Source: Marinosulfonomonas sp.
Lineage (GTDB): Bacteria > Pseudomonadota > Alphaproteobacteria > Rhodobacterales > Rhodobacteraceae
DNA length: 48,301 nt
Reading direction: 5' to 3'
NCBI GenBank assembly: GCA_015488685.1
Contig: WFNH01000040.1
Location: 1-48,301, forward strand
Of the stretch, positions 1 through 7,123 are shown piece after piece. The notes beneath the pieces were generated by a model. The model worked only from the letters and a program-made list of their open reading frames with translations. It ran no database searches and was not told where the DNA came from. The number at the start of each line of letters is the position of its first letter. Position 1 is the stretch's first letter. The position numbers and the translations under genes were made by a program.

Positions 1-1
1 C

Positions 2-199
2 GCCCTGTTCGCCGCCACGCGACAGGCAGCACCTGCGCTGGGCTTTACCGAAATCGACGCCACCATCCGCGCCGACAATACCGGCGGATTGGCCTATTAT
101 TCCAAGATGGGGTTTGTGGATCACTCAATCGCCAAAGCCGTGCCGCTGGATGATGGCACGCAGGTTGACAGGGTTAGCAAGCGGTTGAGGTTAACCTGA
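2..199 (+). CDS. GNAT-family N-acetyltransferase, C-terminal fragment
   Basis: This frame is open at the left edge of the window and ends at a TGA, leaving 65 residues of a longer protein. The fragment contains an N-x-x-G-x-x-Y-Y-x-x-M-G-F pattern (around residues 32-44 of the fragment), the typical acetyl-CoA-binding end of a GNAT acetyltransferase domain. Family assignment rests on that motif alone and the substrate cannot be told. Its last 9 bases overlap the end of the leftward lipoprotein gene, so the two genes converge with no room for a separate terminator. Confidence 0.75.
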   Translation, partial: ALFAATRQAAPALGFTEIDATIRADNTGGLAYYSKMGFVDHSIAKAVPLDDGTQVDRVSKRLRLT

Positions 200-556
200 C
201 CAACTGCAAGTATTCCCCGCTGAACGCACCGGCGCTGGCCATGTGGGCGGGCCTGCGATCCAGCCGACGAAGGCTCCTTTGTCAAAGATCAGAGACAGCC
301 CCGTGCCGGACCAGCTTTTTAACTCGCAACCGGTACCATCGCCCACCCCGTCGATCGCCCTTGGGCCAACCAGCCGGTCAATTGCCTTTTCCACGCCTGC
401 CTGCGTGCGGCCAAAGCTGATTTCCAACCCGCCGCTATCGGCAATCTTCAGCCCGCCGGAATAGGGGATGATCCGTTGCGGCATGGGTTTTGTTTCAGGC
501 TGTGGCGAAACACAGCCCGACAGGGCAACTACCGCTGCGAAAATGGCGCGTTTCAC
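191..556 (-). CDS. Small predicted lipoprotein of unknown function
   Basis: A 121-residue protein with a short hydrophobic leader and a lipobox Leu-Ser-Gly-Cys at residues 12-15, so it should be lipidated at Cys15 and sit in the periplasm facing a membrane. I do not recognise a domain in the rest. It starts with GTG, and the GTGA at 553-556 is shared with the regA stop codon. It is therefore probably translated as the last gene of a senC-regA-lipoprotein transcript. That coupling is inferred from the overlap; a role in redox signalling is only a possibility suggested by position. Confidence 0.72.
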   Translation of the reverse strand: MKRAIFAAVVALSGCVSPQPETKPMPQRIIPYSGGLKIADSGGLEISFGRTQAGVEKAIDRLVGPRAIDGVGDGTGCELKSWSGTGLSLIFDKGAFVGWIAGPPTWPAPVRSAGNTCSWSG

Positions 557-1107
557 CGTGGGCTACGCTTGGCCAGAATGCGCTGCAATGTGCGGCGGTG
601 CATGTTCAAACGGCGCGCGGTTTCGGACACGTTGCGGTCGCACAGCTCGTAAACCCGCTGGATATGTTCCCAACGCACACGATCCGCCGACATCGGGTTT
701 TCCGGGGGTGGGGGCAGTTCATCGGGCTTGGCCAACAGGGCCGCCGTGACGTCATTGGCATCAGCCGGTTTGGACAGATAATCCACCGCGCCGATTTTCA
801 CCGCTGCAACCGCTGTCGCAATCGCGCCATAGCCTGTCAGAACCACAACCCGGCAATCAGGGCGCTTTTCGCGCAGCACTTCGACCACGTCCAGCCCGTT
901 TCCATCCTCTAGCCGCAGATCAACCACCGCATAGGCAGGCGGACGCGCCGTGGCAATCGCCCGCCCGGCCGCGACAGAGCTGGCCATTTCCGGTGCAAAG
1001 CCGCGTTTTTCCATTGCGCGGGCAAGGCGTTTCAGAAACGGCTCGTCATCATCGACAAGAAGCAGCGTTTTATCTTCGCCAATCTCGCTCAGATCACCTT
1101 CGGCCAT
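553..1107 (-). CDS. regA: RegA/PrrA/ActR-type redox response regulator
   Basis: Response regulator of 184 residues, the usual length of RegA/PrrA/ActR. The receiver domain (about 13-130) has the acidic pocket Asp19-Asp20-Asp21, the phosphoacceptor Asp63 and a conserved Lys in a Leu-Ser-Lys-Pro motif. A proline-rich linker (Glu-Leu-Pro-Pro-Pro-Pro) leads to a Fis-type helix-turn-helix at the C-terminus with the family's Asn-Met-His-Arg-Arg-Thr-Leu-Gln motif. In relatives it is phosphorylated by RegB and controls respiration, carbon and nitrogen fixation and, in phototrophs, photosynthesis genes. It follows senC by 61 bp on the same strand and overlaps the downstream lipoprotein gene by 4 bp. 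The identity is clear; the local regulon is not visible here. Confidence 0.96.
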   Translation of the reverse strand: MAEGDLSEIGEDKTLLLVDDDEPFLKRLARAMEKRGFAPEMASSVAAGRAIATARPPAYAVVDLRLEDGNGLDVVEVLREKRPDCRVVVLTGYGAIATAVAAVKIGAVDYLSKPADANDVTAALLAKPDELPPPPENPMSADRVRWEHIQRVYELCDRNVSETARRLNMHRRTLQRILAKRSPR

Positions 1108-1168
1108 GTGTTTCCCCTTTGGATACGGTTTCCCTAGTGTTCTACCCTATGCCCAAAGGAAAGGATGG

Positions 1169-1801
1169 TCAATTTGCCTTCTCGGCAGCATCAATGAAAC
1201 ATCCGACACTTTTGGCCATCTGCTCGGGCGTTACATCGCGCTTGTAAAAATCGACAAAGCCGTATTTTGGAAATACCAGATAGGTAAAGGTCGAATGGTC
1301 CATCAGGTAATATTCCGGGTCGCCATCTTCCTGCTTTTTATAATAGGTGTGATAGGCATTCGAGGCCACCTTTACCTGTTCAGGCGTGCCTGTCAGGCCC
1401 AGCATACGCGGATGCATCAGATCAGTGAAATCGGCCAGTGCCTGCGGCGTGTCGCGCTCCGGATCAATCGAGATAAATACAGGTTTGACGATTTTCCCCT
1501 GCTCTTCCAGCAGGGTCACGGCCTCGGCGTTGCGGGTATTGTCCAGCGGGCAGACATCGGGGCAGAACGTATAGCCGAAATACAACAGCGTCGGGCCGGT
1601 GATCACGTCCTTGTCGGTCACCGTTTTTCCGGTTTCATCCACCAGTTCGAACGGGCCACCCATAACGCTGGAACCGCCAGCAACACCACCCAGGCGGCAC
1701 TGGGCGAAAATATCACCGGAATCTTTGGTGGCCGTCATATACCACACGACCCCCAAAAGGGCGGCAACCACCGCGATTGCTATAACTGAAAACTTACGCA
1801 T
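1169..1801 (-). CDS. senC: SCO1/SenC/PrrC copper chaperone-like thiol protein
   Basis: A 210-residue membrane-anchored protein with one N-terminal hydrophobic segment (about 5-22) and a thioredoxin-like periplasmic domain. It carries the SCO copper motif Cys-Pro-Asp-Val-Cys-Pro and a downstream His in Met-Asp-His-Ser, the three copper ligands of the family. SCO proteins help build the CuA centre of cytochrome oxidase and in RegB systems may connect oxidase activity to the sensor. I place the start at the ATG at 1801, which has an AGGAG 8 bp upstream. The same frame runs open a further 27 codons, but that part lies in the regB intergenic region. It is divergent from regB and co-directional with regA, as in Rhodobacter. 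Confidence 0.93.
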   Translation of the reverse strand: MRKFSVIAIAVVAALLGVVWYMTATKDSGDIFAQCRLGGVAGGSSVMGGPFELVDETGKTVTDKDVITGPTLLYFGYTFCPDVCPLDNTRNAEAVTLLEEQGKIVKPVFISIDPERDTPQALADFTDLMHPRMLGLTGTPEQVKVASNAYHTYYKKQEDGDPEYYLMDHSTFTYLVFPKYGFVDFYKRDVTPEQMAKSVGCFIDAAEKAN

Positions 1802-1826
1802 TGTTTCGTGTCTCCTGATCTGGAAT

Positions 1827-1874
1827 ACCTGTGCATTGATCGCGCTATCCAACCCGACTAACAATAGCACAGGT
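1827..1874. repeat. Spaced 8-bp inverted repeat between senC and regB
   Basis: ACCTGTGC at 1827-1834 is repeated in inverted orientation as GCACAGGT at 1867-1874, leaving 32 bp between the arms and 40 bp between arm centres. It lies in the 99-bp gap between the divergent senC and regB starts. It could be a paired operator, but I do not recognise it as a RegA site and chance is not excluded. Confidence 0.4.
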
Positions 1875-1900
1875 TGCCGCATAGCAAATTCGGGAAAAAC

Positions 1901-3301
1901 ATGACAGATTCATCTGCCGACCCATACATCCGCCACAGCCGGAGCGACTGGATTCGCCTGCGCACGTTCATTGTGCTGCGCTGGATTGCGATTTTCGGGC
2001 AGATTGCGGCGATCACCGTCGCGGTGCGCTATTATAATCTGCAACTGAACCTTATCCTTTGCTTTGTGGTGATTGGCGCGTCAACCGTGGCCAATCTGGT
2101 GGCGATGGCGGTCTATCCCGAAAACAAACACCTGACCGAAACACAACTGATGCTGATGTTCCTGTTCGACATCTCGCAGTTAACGTTGCTGTTGTTCCTG
2201 ACCGGCGGGCTGCACAATCCGTTCTCCCTGTTGATCCTTGTGCCGGTGGCTATCTCTGCCTCCATCCTTCAGGCACGTGCCACGGTTATTCTGGGTCTTG
2301 TCACCATCGCTTTTACCACGCTGATCGGTTTCTATCATGTCACATTACGCACCGGAGACGGCACAATTCTGGCCATGCCCGATGTGTTCATCTTCGGGTT
2401 TTGGGCGGCCATCATTATCGGCACTGTATTTCTGGGCCTCTACGAACGCCGTGTCACAACTGAAATTGACTCGATGTCCGACGCCCTGCTGGCCACGCAA
2501 ATGGCCCTGTCTCGCGAACAGAAACTGACAGATCTGGGCGGGGTCGTTGCCGCTGCCGCACACGAGTTGGGCACGCCTCTGGCAACAATCAAGCTGGTCA
2601 GCACCGAACTGATCGACGATCTGGCCGACATGCCGCAGCAAAAGGAAGACGTCGAACTGATCCGCGACCAGACCGACCGTTGCCGCGATATTCTGCGTTC
2701 TATGGGCCAGATCGGCAAAGACGATCTGCACCTGCGTTACGCCCCCTTGTCCGCTGTGGTGGAAGAGGCCGCCGCCCCGCATATGAACCGCGGCAAGCCC
2801 GTCACCATCACCGTTCTACCGGATGAAGGCACCGCACCAGGCGGTCAACCCGAAGTGCGCCGCCAACCCGAAATCATCCACGGGCTGCGCAACCTGATCC
2901 AGAACGCGGTGGATTTTGCCAGCACCCACGTCTGGGTCGATATCAAATGGAGCGACAACCGTATTGCCATCAAGATCATCGACGATGGCAAGGGATTCCC
3001 GCCGCACCTGATCCGCCGCATTGGCGACCCTTTCGTCCATACCCGTCGCCCCTCGGAAAACCAGCATAAACGCCCGGGATACGAGGGCATGGGGCTGGGC
3101 CTGTTCATCGCCAAAACCCTGCTGGAGCGTTCTGGCGCGGACCTTAGTTTTGCCAACGGTTGTGATCCGTTCCTTAGCAAAAGCGAACGTCCCGAACGCT
3201 GTGGTGCCATCGTGCAAGTGATCTGGCCCCGCACCGTGATCAGTCGCAGCAAATCGCAAGCCAAGCGCGATGTCGGGGAAAACCGGCCAATGCAAGTGTG
3301 A
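1901..3301 (+). CDS. regB: RegB/PrrB/ActS-type redox sensor histidine kinase
   Basis: Membrane histidine kinase of 466 residues. Six hydrophobic segments lie in the first 180 residues, with the Gly-Gly-Leu-His-Asn-Pro-Phe loop that matches the ubiquinone-binding heptapeptide of RegB. His221 in the H-box His-Glu-Leu-Gly-Thr-Pro-Leu-Ala is the phosphorylation site. Cys261, in Asp-Arg-Cys-Arg-Asp-Ile-Leu, corresponds to the redox-active cysteine of Rhodobacter RegB. N, G1 and G2 boxes follow (Asn-Leu-Ile-Gln-Asn-Ala; Asp-Asp-Gly-Lys-Gly-Phe; Gly-Met-Gly-Leu-Gly-Leu). A TTG at 1874 would add nine residues, but the ATG at 1901 gives the usual length. It is divergent from senC-regA and should sense the quinone pool and thiol redox state. 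Confidence 0.95.
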   Translation: MTDSSADPYIRHSRSDWIRLRTFIVLRWIAIFGQIAAITVAVRYYNLQLNLILCFVVIGASTVANLVAMAVYPENKHLTETQLMLMFLFDISQLTLLLFLTGGLHNPFSLLILVPVAISASILQARATVILGLVTIAFTTLIGFYHVTLRTGDGTILAMPDVFIFGFWAAIIIGTVFLGLYERRVTTEIDSMSDALLATQMALSREQKLTDLGGVVAAAAHELGTPLATIKLVSTELIDDLADMPQQKEDVELIRDQTDRCRDILRSMGQIGKDDLHLRYAPLSAVVEEAAAPHMNRGKPVTITVLPDEGTAPGGQPEVRRQPEIIHGLRNLIQNAVDFASTHVWVDIKWSDNRIAIKIIDDGKGFPPHLIRRIGDPFVHTRRPSENQHKRPGYEGMGLGLFIAKTLLERSGADLSFANGCDPFLSKSERPERCGAIVQVIWPRTVISRSKSQAKRDVGENRPMQV

Positions 3302-3314
3302 TTTCCGGTTAACC

Positions 3315-3330
3315 TTAACGGGCCGTTAAC
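3315..3330. promoter_or_regulatory. CtrA-type box TTAA-N7-TTAAC
   Basis: The sequence TTAACGGGCCGTTAAC is an exact fit to the CtrA recognition pattern TTAA-N7-TTAA(C) known from Caulobacter and other alphaproteobacteria. It is palindromic apart from its central base, so both strands read as a site. A further TTAAC lies just upstream at 3309-3313. The box is 51 bp before the start of the PAS-domain gene and just after the regB stop, so it most likely acts on the PAS gene. Confidence 0.55.
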
Positions 3331-3381
3331 TATTTTACGGTCTAGCTCTCTGTAGGCAACACAACTACAGCGGGCAGATCA

Positions 3382-4953
3382 ATGCACGGAATAGAACCGG
3401 TCGTTTTACTATTGATTACTGTAACTTCTCTGGTTGCCGCCATTTTTGCGTATTGGCTGTTGTCACGGGGGGCGTCGGAAAAACCAACCGCCTTTCTGCC
3501 AAAGAATACCGAAGAAACCGCCTTTTTGTTTGATGACACCACGCTGATCGATGCCTCGCCCAGCGCCCGCAAGCATCTGCCCGAAAAAATCGGTGACGAA
3601 ACTGACTGGCAAAGATTTATTACTGCCTTTTCACCTCGCTTTTCCACCCTTGCAAATGATCTGGAAGCACTGGCGGAATCCGGCACGCTGACCATCCTGC
3701 CAGACAACCCAAATGACAACATGCGTATCAATGCCGAATGGTGGGATGGCTATGCCCGCCTTACCGTTTCCAAATCCGAATCCGCGGAACAGATAATTGA
3801 TCCGGTCAATCTGTCTGCACTGGAAACCGAACTAGAAATCCTGCGCAACACCGCCAAGCTGGCCCCTTATCTGGTCTGGCAGGAAACCCGTGACGGACAG
3901 ATCAACTGGGCCAATGCTGCTTATCTGGATCTGGCCACCGCCCTGCACCCCGAAAGCAGTAACAGTTGGCCACCCCCGCGCCTGTTCAATCGTCTGGCCG
4001 AAGCCAGCACAGAACCGCAAATGAAACGGGTTTCGATAAAGGCCAAAACCCCAGACAAAGAATACTGGTTCGATCTGGTTTGCAAAAAGGTCAACGAATT
4101 GACCCTTTGCTTTGCTACCTCAGCAGATGCAATCGTGCAGGCAGAAACCTCACTCAAGGGATTCGTGCAAACCCTGACCAAAACCTTTGCGCATCTATCA
4201 ATCGGGCTGGCCGTGTTTGACAAAAACCGCCAGTTGGCCCTGTTCAATCCGGCCCTGACCGACCTGACCCGCCTGCCGATTGATTTCCTCAGCATCCGCC
4301 CGACGCTTTTTGCATTCCTTGACCGGTTGCGCGAAAACCAGATGATGCCGGAACCCAAGGATTACAAAAGCTGGCGCCATCAAATGCTGGCACTGGAAGA
4401 AGCCGCCGCCGATGGCACTTACGAGGAAACATGGACATTACCCGGCGGCCAGACATACCGTGTGAATGGGCGTCCGCATCCGGACGGGGCTGTGGCCCTG
4501 CTGTTTGAAGACATCAGCGCCGAAATATCCCTGACCCGCAATTTCCGCGAGGAACTGGAGGTCGGACAGGCCGTTCTGGACGCGCTGGAGGATGCGGTGG
4601 TGGTGTTTTCCCAAACCGGTATGATCATCATTTCCAACGCCGCCTATGCCAGCCTGTGGGGGGTCGACCCCGGCACATCCTTTGCCGAGATGAGCATCAC
4701 CGACGCCACCCGCAGCTGGCAGGACATTTGCGATCCGACCCCGCTATGGGGCCACCTGCGCGATTTCGTCGGTGATCCGGATGATCGGCGCAACTGGTTC
4801 GGTGACGCCACGCTTGATGATGGCAGGCAGTTGGAATGCCAGATCAGTCCACTTGCCGGTGGCGCGACAATGGTTAAATTCCACGTTAAGCCTGCCCCGA
4901 AAAAGCCCGCCAAGAAACGCGGCGCCCCACGAAAAACCTCCGCCAAGGCATGA
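3382..4953 (+). CDS. Membrane-anchored PAS-domain protein, DivL-like but lacking a kinase domain
   Basis: A 523-residue protein with one N-terminal membrane segment (about 6-27), a linker, and at least two PAS-like repeats (about residues 265-390 and 390-500), each with the phrase type Gly-Leu-Ala-Val-Phe-Asp or Asp-Ala-Val-Val-Val-Phe followed by Asn-Pro-Ala or Asn-Ala-Ala-Tyr. The C-terminus is a basic Lys/Ala/Pro tail. No H-box, N-box or G-box is present, so it cannot be a histidine kinase. The PAS sequences and the position immediately before tsaE recall DivL, the CckA/CtrA-pathway pseudokinase of other alphaproteobacteria, shortened by its whole catalytic part. That kinship is from memory of the family and is inference. 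An exact CtrA-type box lies 51 bp upstream. Confidence 0.8.
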   Translation: MHGIEPVVLLLITVTSLVAAIFAYWLLSRGASEKPTAFLPKNTEETAFLFDDTTLIDASPSARKHLPEKIGDETDWQRFITAFSPRFSTLANDLEALAESGTLTILPDNPNDNMRINAEWWDGYARLTVSKSESAEQIIDPVNLSALETELEILRNTAKLAPYLVWQETRDGQINWANAAYLDLATALHPESSNSWPPPRLFNRLAEASTEPQMKRVSIKAKTPDKEYWFDLVCKKVNELTLCFATSADAIVQAETSLKGFVQTLTKTFAHLSIGLAVFDKNRQLALFNPALTDLTRLPIDFLSIRPTLFAFLDRLRENQMMPEPKDYKSWRHQMLALEEAAADGTYEETWTLPGGQTYRVNGRPHPDGAVALLFEDISAEISLTRNFREELEVGQAVLDALEDAVVVFSQTGMIIISNAAYASLWGVDPGTSFAEMSITDATRSWQDICDPTPLWGHLRDFVGDPDDRRNWFGDATLDDGRQLECQISPLAGGATMVKFHVKPAPKKPAKKRGAPRKTSAKA

Positions 4954-4993
4954 ACGGGTTTTCGCCGCGCGTTTGGCAGGCTAAGGTCGCGTC

Positions 4994-5467
4994 ATGTGCA
5001 GTCGTTCCGTTTCCCTTACCCTGTCCTCCTGCGACGAAACCGCCAATCTGGCCCGCCATATCGCACCGCGTCTGACGGCAGGTGATGTGCTGTTGCTGGA
5101 CGGACCAATCGGGGCCGGCAAAAGCTTTTTCGCCCGCACCCTGATCCTTGATCTGCTGCCTGTGCCCGAAGACATCCCGTCACCCACTTTCACGCTGGTG
5201 CAAACCTATGACACCGCCGATTTCGAGATCTGGCATTGCGACCTTTACCGCCTGTCCACCCCTTACGAAGTGCAGGAACTGGGCATCGAAGACGCGTTTC
5301 AAGACGCCGTTTGCCTGATTGAATGGCCCGACCGTCTGGGCGATCTAACCCCGCCAGATGCGCTTACCCTAACCCTGTCCCTGACCGACACACCCGAGGA
5401 GCGCCACGCGGTTCTGACCGCCACCAACCCCAAATGGTTCCCACTGATGGAGTCGCTGGATGCCTGA
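4994..5467 (+). CDS. tsaE: tRNA t6A37 biosynthesis ATPase TsaE
   Basis: Small P-loop ATPase of 157 residues, the normal TsaE size. The Walker A motif Gly-Pro-Ile-Gly-Ala-Gly-Lys-Ser spans residues 37-44, followed by the conserved Ser-Pro-Thr-Phe-Thr-Leu-Val and the His-Cys-Asp-Leu-Tyr-Arg-Leu segment. Ile-Glu-Trp-Pro-Asp near residue 111 is the family signature. TsaE drives the TsaB/TsaD complex that attaches threonylcarbamoyl to adenosine 37 of ANN-decoding tRNAs. It is first in a run of overlapping genes; its last 8 bp are shared with the start of amgK. Walker A ends in Ser rather than the commoner Thr, which should be functional. Confidence 0.93.
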   Translation: MCSRSVSLTLSSCDETANLARHIAPRLTAGDVLLLDGPIGAGKSFFARTLILDLLPVPEDIPSPTFTLVQTYDTADFEIWHCDLYRLSTPYEVQELGIEDAFQDAVCLIEWPDRLGDLTPPDALTLTLSLTDTPEERHAVLTATNPKWFPLMESLDA

Positions 5468-6458
5468 CCGCCCCACCCTGATTAACCGCTTTCTGGCCGA
5501 TGCTGGCTGGAATAACGCCACCCGCAAACACCTTGCCGGTGATGCCTCGAACCGCAGCTATCAGCGCTTGCAAATGAATGGCAAAACCGCCGTTCTGATG
5601 GACGCCCCGCCCGATCACGGCGAAGACATCCGCCCGTTTGTGACCATCACCAGCCACCTGCTGACCCTCGGCTTCAGTGCCCCTCGCACCCTTGCGCAGG
5701 ACGCGAAGAACGGTTTTCTGCTGATCGAAGACCTTGGCGATGCCCTGTTTGCCACGCTGATCCAGACCAGCCCCGAAATGGAACAATCGCTCTATTCCGC
5801 CGCCACCGATGTGCTGATCGCCCTGCACAAATCCCCGCCGCCCGAACACCTTCTGGATTATAACCCCGCTGTGATGGTCGACTATATCGCGCCCCTGTTC
5901 GAATGGTATCACCCCGCTAACGCCACCCCAATCCAGCATGAATTGCAAACGGTTCTAACCGAACATTGCACCACCCCGCCGGTGATGAGTTTGCGCGATT
6001 ACCACGCCGAAAACCTGCTATGGCTGCCGGATCGGGGCGGGATCAAACGGGTCGGCCTGCTCGATTATCAGGACGCGGTCAAAACCCATCCCGCCTATGA
6101 TCTGGTGTCGCTGCTAAAGGATGCCCGCCGCGATGTGCCCGCTACAATCGAAGCCGCAATGATCACCCGCTACATCACCGCCACGGGTGTTAACCCCGAA
6201 ACCTTCCGCGCTGCCTATGCCGCGCTGGGCGTGCAGCGCAACCTGCGCATCCTCGGCATCTTTGCCCGCCTCTGCGCCGTTGCGGGCAAGCCGCAATACA
6301 TCGACCTGATCCCCCGCGTCTGGGCACAGTTGACCGAAATGCTGACCCACCCCGCATTAGCCACACTACAAAAGCTCGTGCAAAACACCCTGCCGGAACC
6401 CACACCGGACCACTTACAAAGGTTAAAAAGCCAATGCGCCAAACCCCGAACGCCCTGA
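5460..6458 (+). CDS. amgK: AmgK-like N-acetylmuramate/N-acetylglucosamine anomeric kinase
   Basis: Aminoglycoside-phosphotransferase-fold kinase of 332 residues. The nucleotide loop Gly-Asp-Ala-Ser-Asn-Arg-Ser-Tyr-Gln-Arg (27-36) is that of the AmgK group. The Brenner-type catalytic motif appears as Leu-Arg-Asp-Tyr-His-Ala-Glu-Asn with Asp180 and Asn185, and the metal-binding Asp is in Leu-Leu-Asp-Tyr-Gln-Asp. AmgK phosphorylates MurNAc and GlcNAc at C1 in the cell-wall recycling route that bypasses de novo UDP-MurNAc synthesis. The call is strengthened by the next gene, a MurU-type uridylyltransferase, with which it overlaps by 25 bp. It also overlaps tsaE by 8 bp. Substrate is inferred from family and pairing. 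Confidence 0.85.
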   Translation: MPDRPTLINRFLADAGWNNATRKHLAGDASNRSYQRLQMNGKTAVLMDAPPDHGEDIRPFVTITSHLLTLGFSAPRTLAQDAKNGFLLIEDLGDALFATLIQTSPEMEQSLYSAATDVLIALHKSPPPEHLLDYNPAVMVDYIAPLFEWYHPANATPIQHELQTVLTEHCTTPPVMSLRDYHAENLLWLPDRGGIKRVGLLDYQDAVKTHPAYDLVSLLKDARRDVPATIEAAMITRYITATGVNPETFRAAYAALGVQRNLRILGIFARLCAVAGKPQYIDLIPRVWAQLTEMLTHPALATLQKLVQNTLPEPTPDHLQRLKSQCAKPRTP

Positions 6459-7123
6459 TGCTGTTTGCGGCCGGTTTCGGAACCCGCATGGGCACCCTGA
6501 CCGCCAACTGCCCGAAACCGCTGATCCCTGTCGCGGGCAAACCGCTGATCGACCACGCGCTGGACATTGCCACGGATGCGGGTATTGGCAACATCGTGGT
6601 GAACACCCACTACCTGCCCGACATGATGCACACCCACCTTGCCGGACGCAATGTCACCCTGTCGCTTGAGGGTGAAATCCTCGAAACCGGCGGCGGATTG
6701 CGCTACGCGCTACCGCTGCTTGGCGCTGACCCTGTGTTCACCCTGAACACCGATGCCGTCTGGACCGGTCCCAACCCGCTGCAAACCCTTGCCGCCGCGT
6801 GGGACCCTGCCAAAATGGATGCACTTTTGTTGTTGATCCCGCAGACGCAGGCCAAAGGGTACAAAGGCAAAGGCGATTTTATCTCCGACGAAACCGGCAC
6901 CCTGACCCGAGGCTCAGAGCTGATCTATTCCGGTGCGCAGATCATCAAAACCGATGCACTCCCCGCCATCCCGCAGACAAAGTTTTCGCTGAACCTGCTG
7001 TGGGACAAGATGATCAAATCCCGCCGCCTGTTCGGTATCCCGCACAGTGGCAACTGGTGCGATGTCGGCACGCCCCAAGGCATCGAAATTGCAAAAACCA
7101 TGATCGGAACCCGCGATGTTTGA
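6434..7123 (+). CDS. murU: MurU-like N-acetylmuramate-1-phosphate uridylyltransferase
   Basis: Sugar-1-phosphate nucleotidyltransferase of 229 residues. The nucleotide-binding signature Phe-Ala-Ala-Gly-Phe-Gly-Thr-Arg-Met (about 11-19) is followed by Pro-Lys-Pro-Leu-Ile-Pro-Val-Ala-Gly-Lys-Pro-Leu. A metal-site Asp is in Leu-Asn-Thr-Asp-Ala-Val-Trp. Length and pairing with AmgK match MurU, which makes UDP-MurNAc from MurNAc-1-phosphate. Similar enzymes handle mannose- or glucose-1-phosphate, so substrate choice rests on the amgK partner. It overlaps amgK by 25 bp and addB by 8 bp, so all three are probably translated from one message. Confidence 0.85.
   Translation: MRQTPNALMLFAAGFGTRMGTLTANCPKPLIPVAGKPLIDHALDIATDAGIGNIVVNTHYLPDMMHTHLAGRNVTLSLEGEILETGGGLRYALPLLGADPVFTLNTDAVWTGPNPLQTLAAAWDPAKMDALLLLIPQTQAKGYKGKGDFISDETGTLTRGSELIYSGAQIIKTDALPAIPQTKFSLNLLWDKMIKSRRLFGIPHSGNWCDVGTPQGIEIAKTMIGTRDV

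Noticed and set aside
950-1789. Long open frame on the plus strand across regA and senC
   Set aside because: It lies antisense to two clearly conserved genes, has no recognisable domain and no ribosome-binding site. It is a by-product of their codon bias.
3302-3340. The TTAAC-rich palindrome as a terminator for regB
   Set aside because: The stem would leave a one-base loop and no run of T follows directly. The exact TTAA-N7-TTAA pattern is better explained as a CtrA site.
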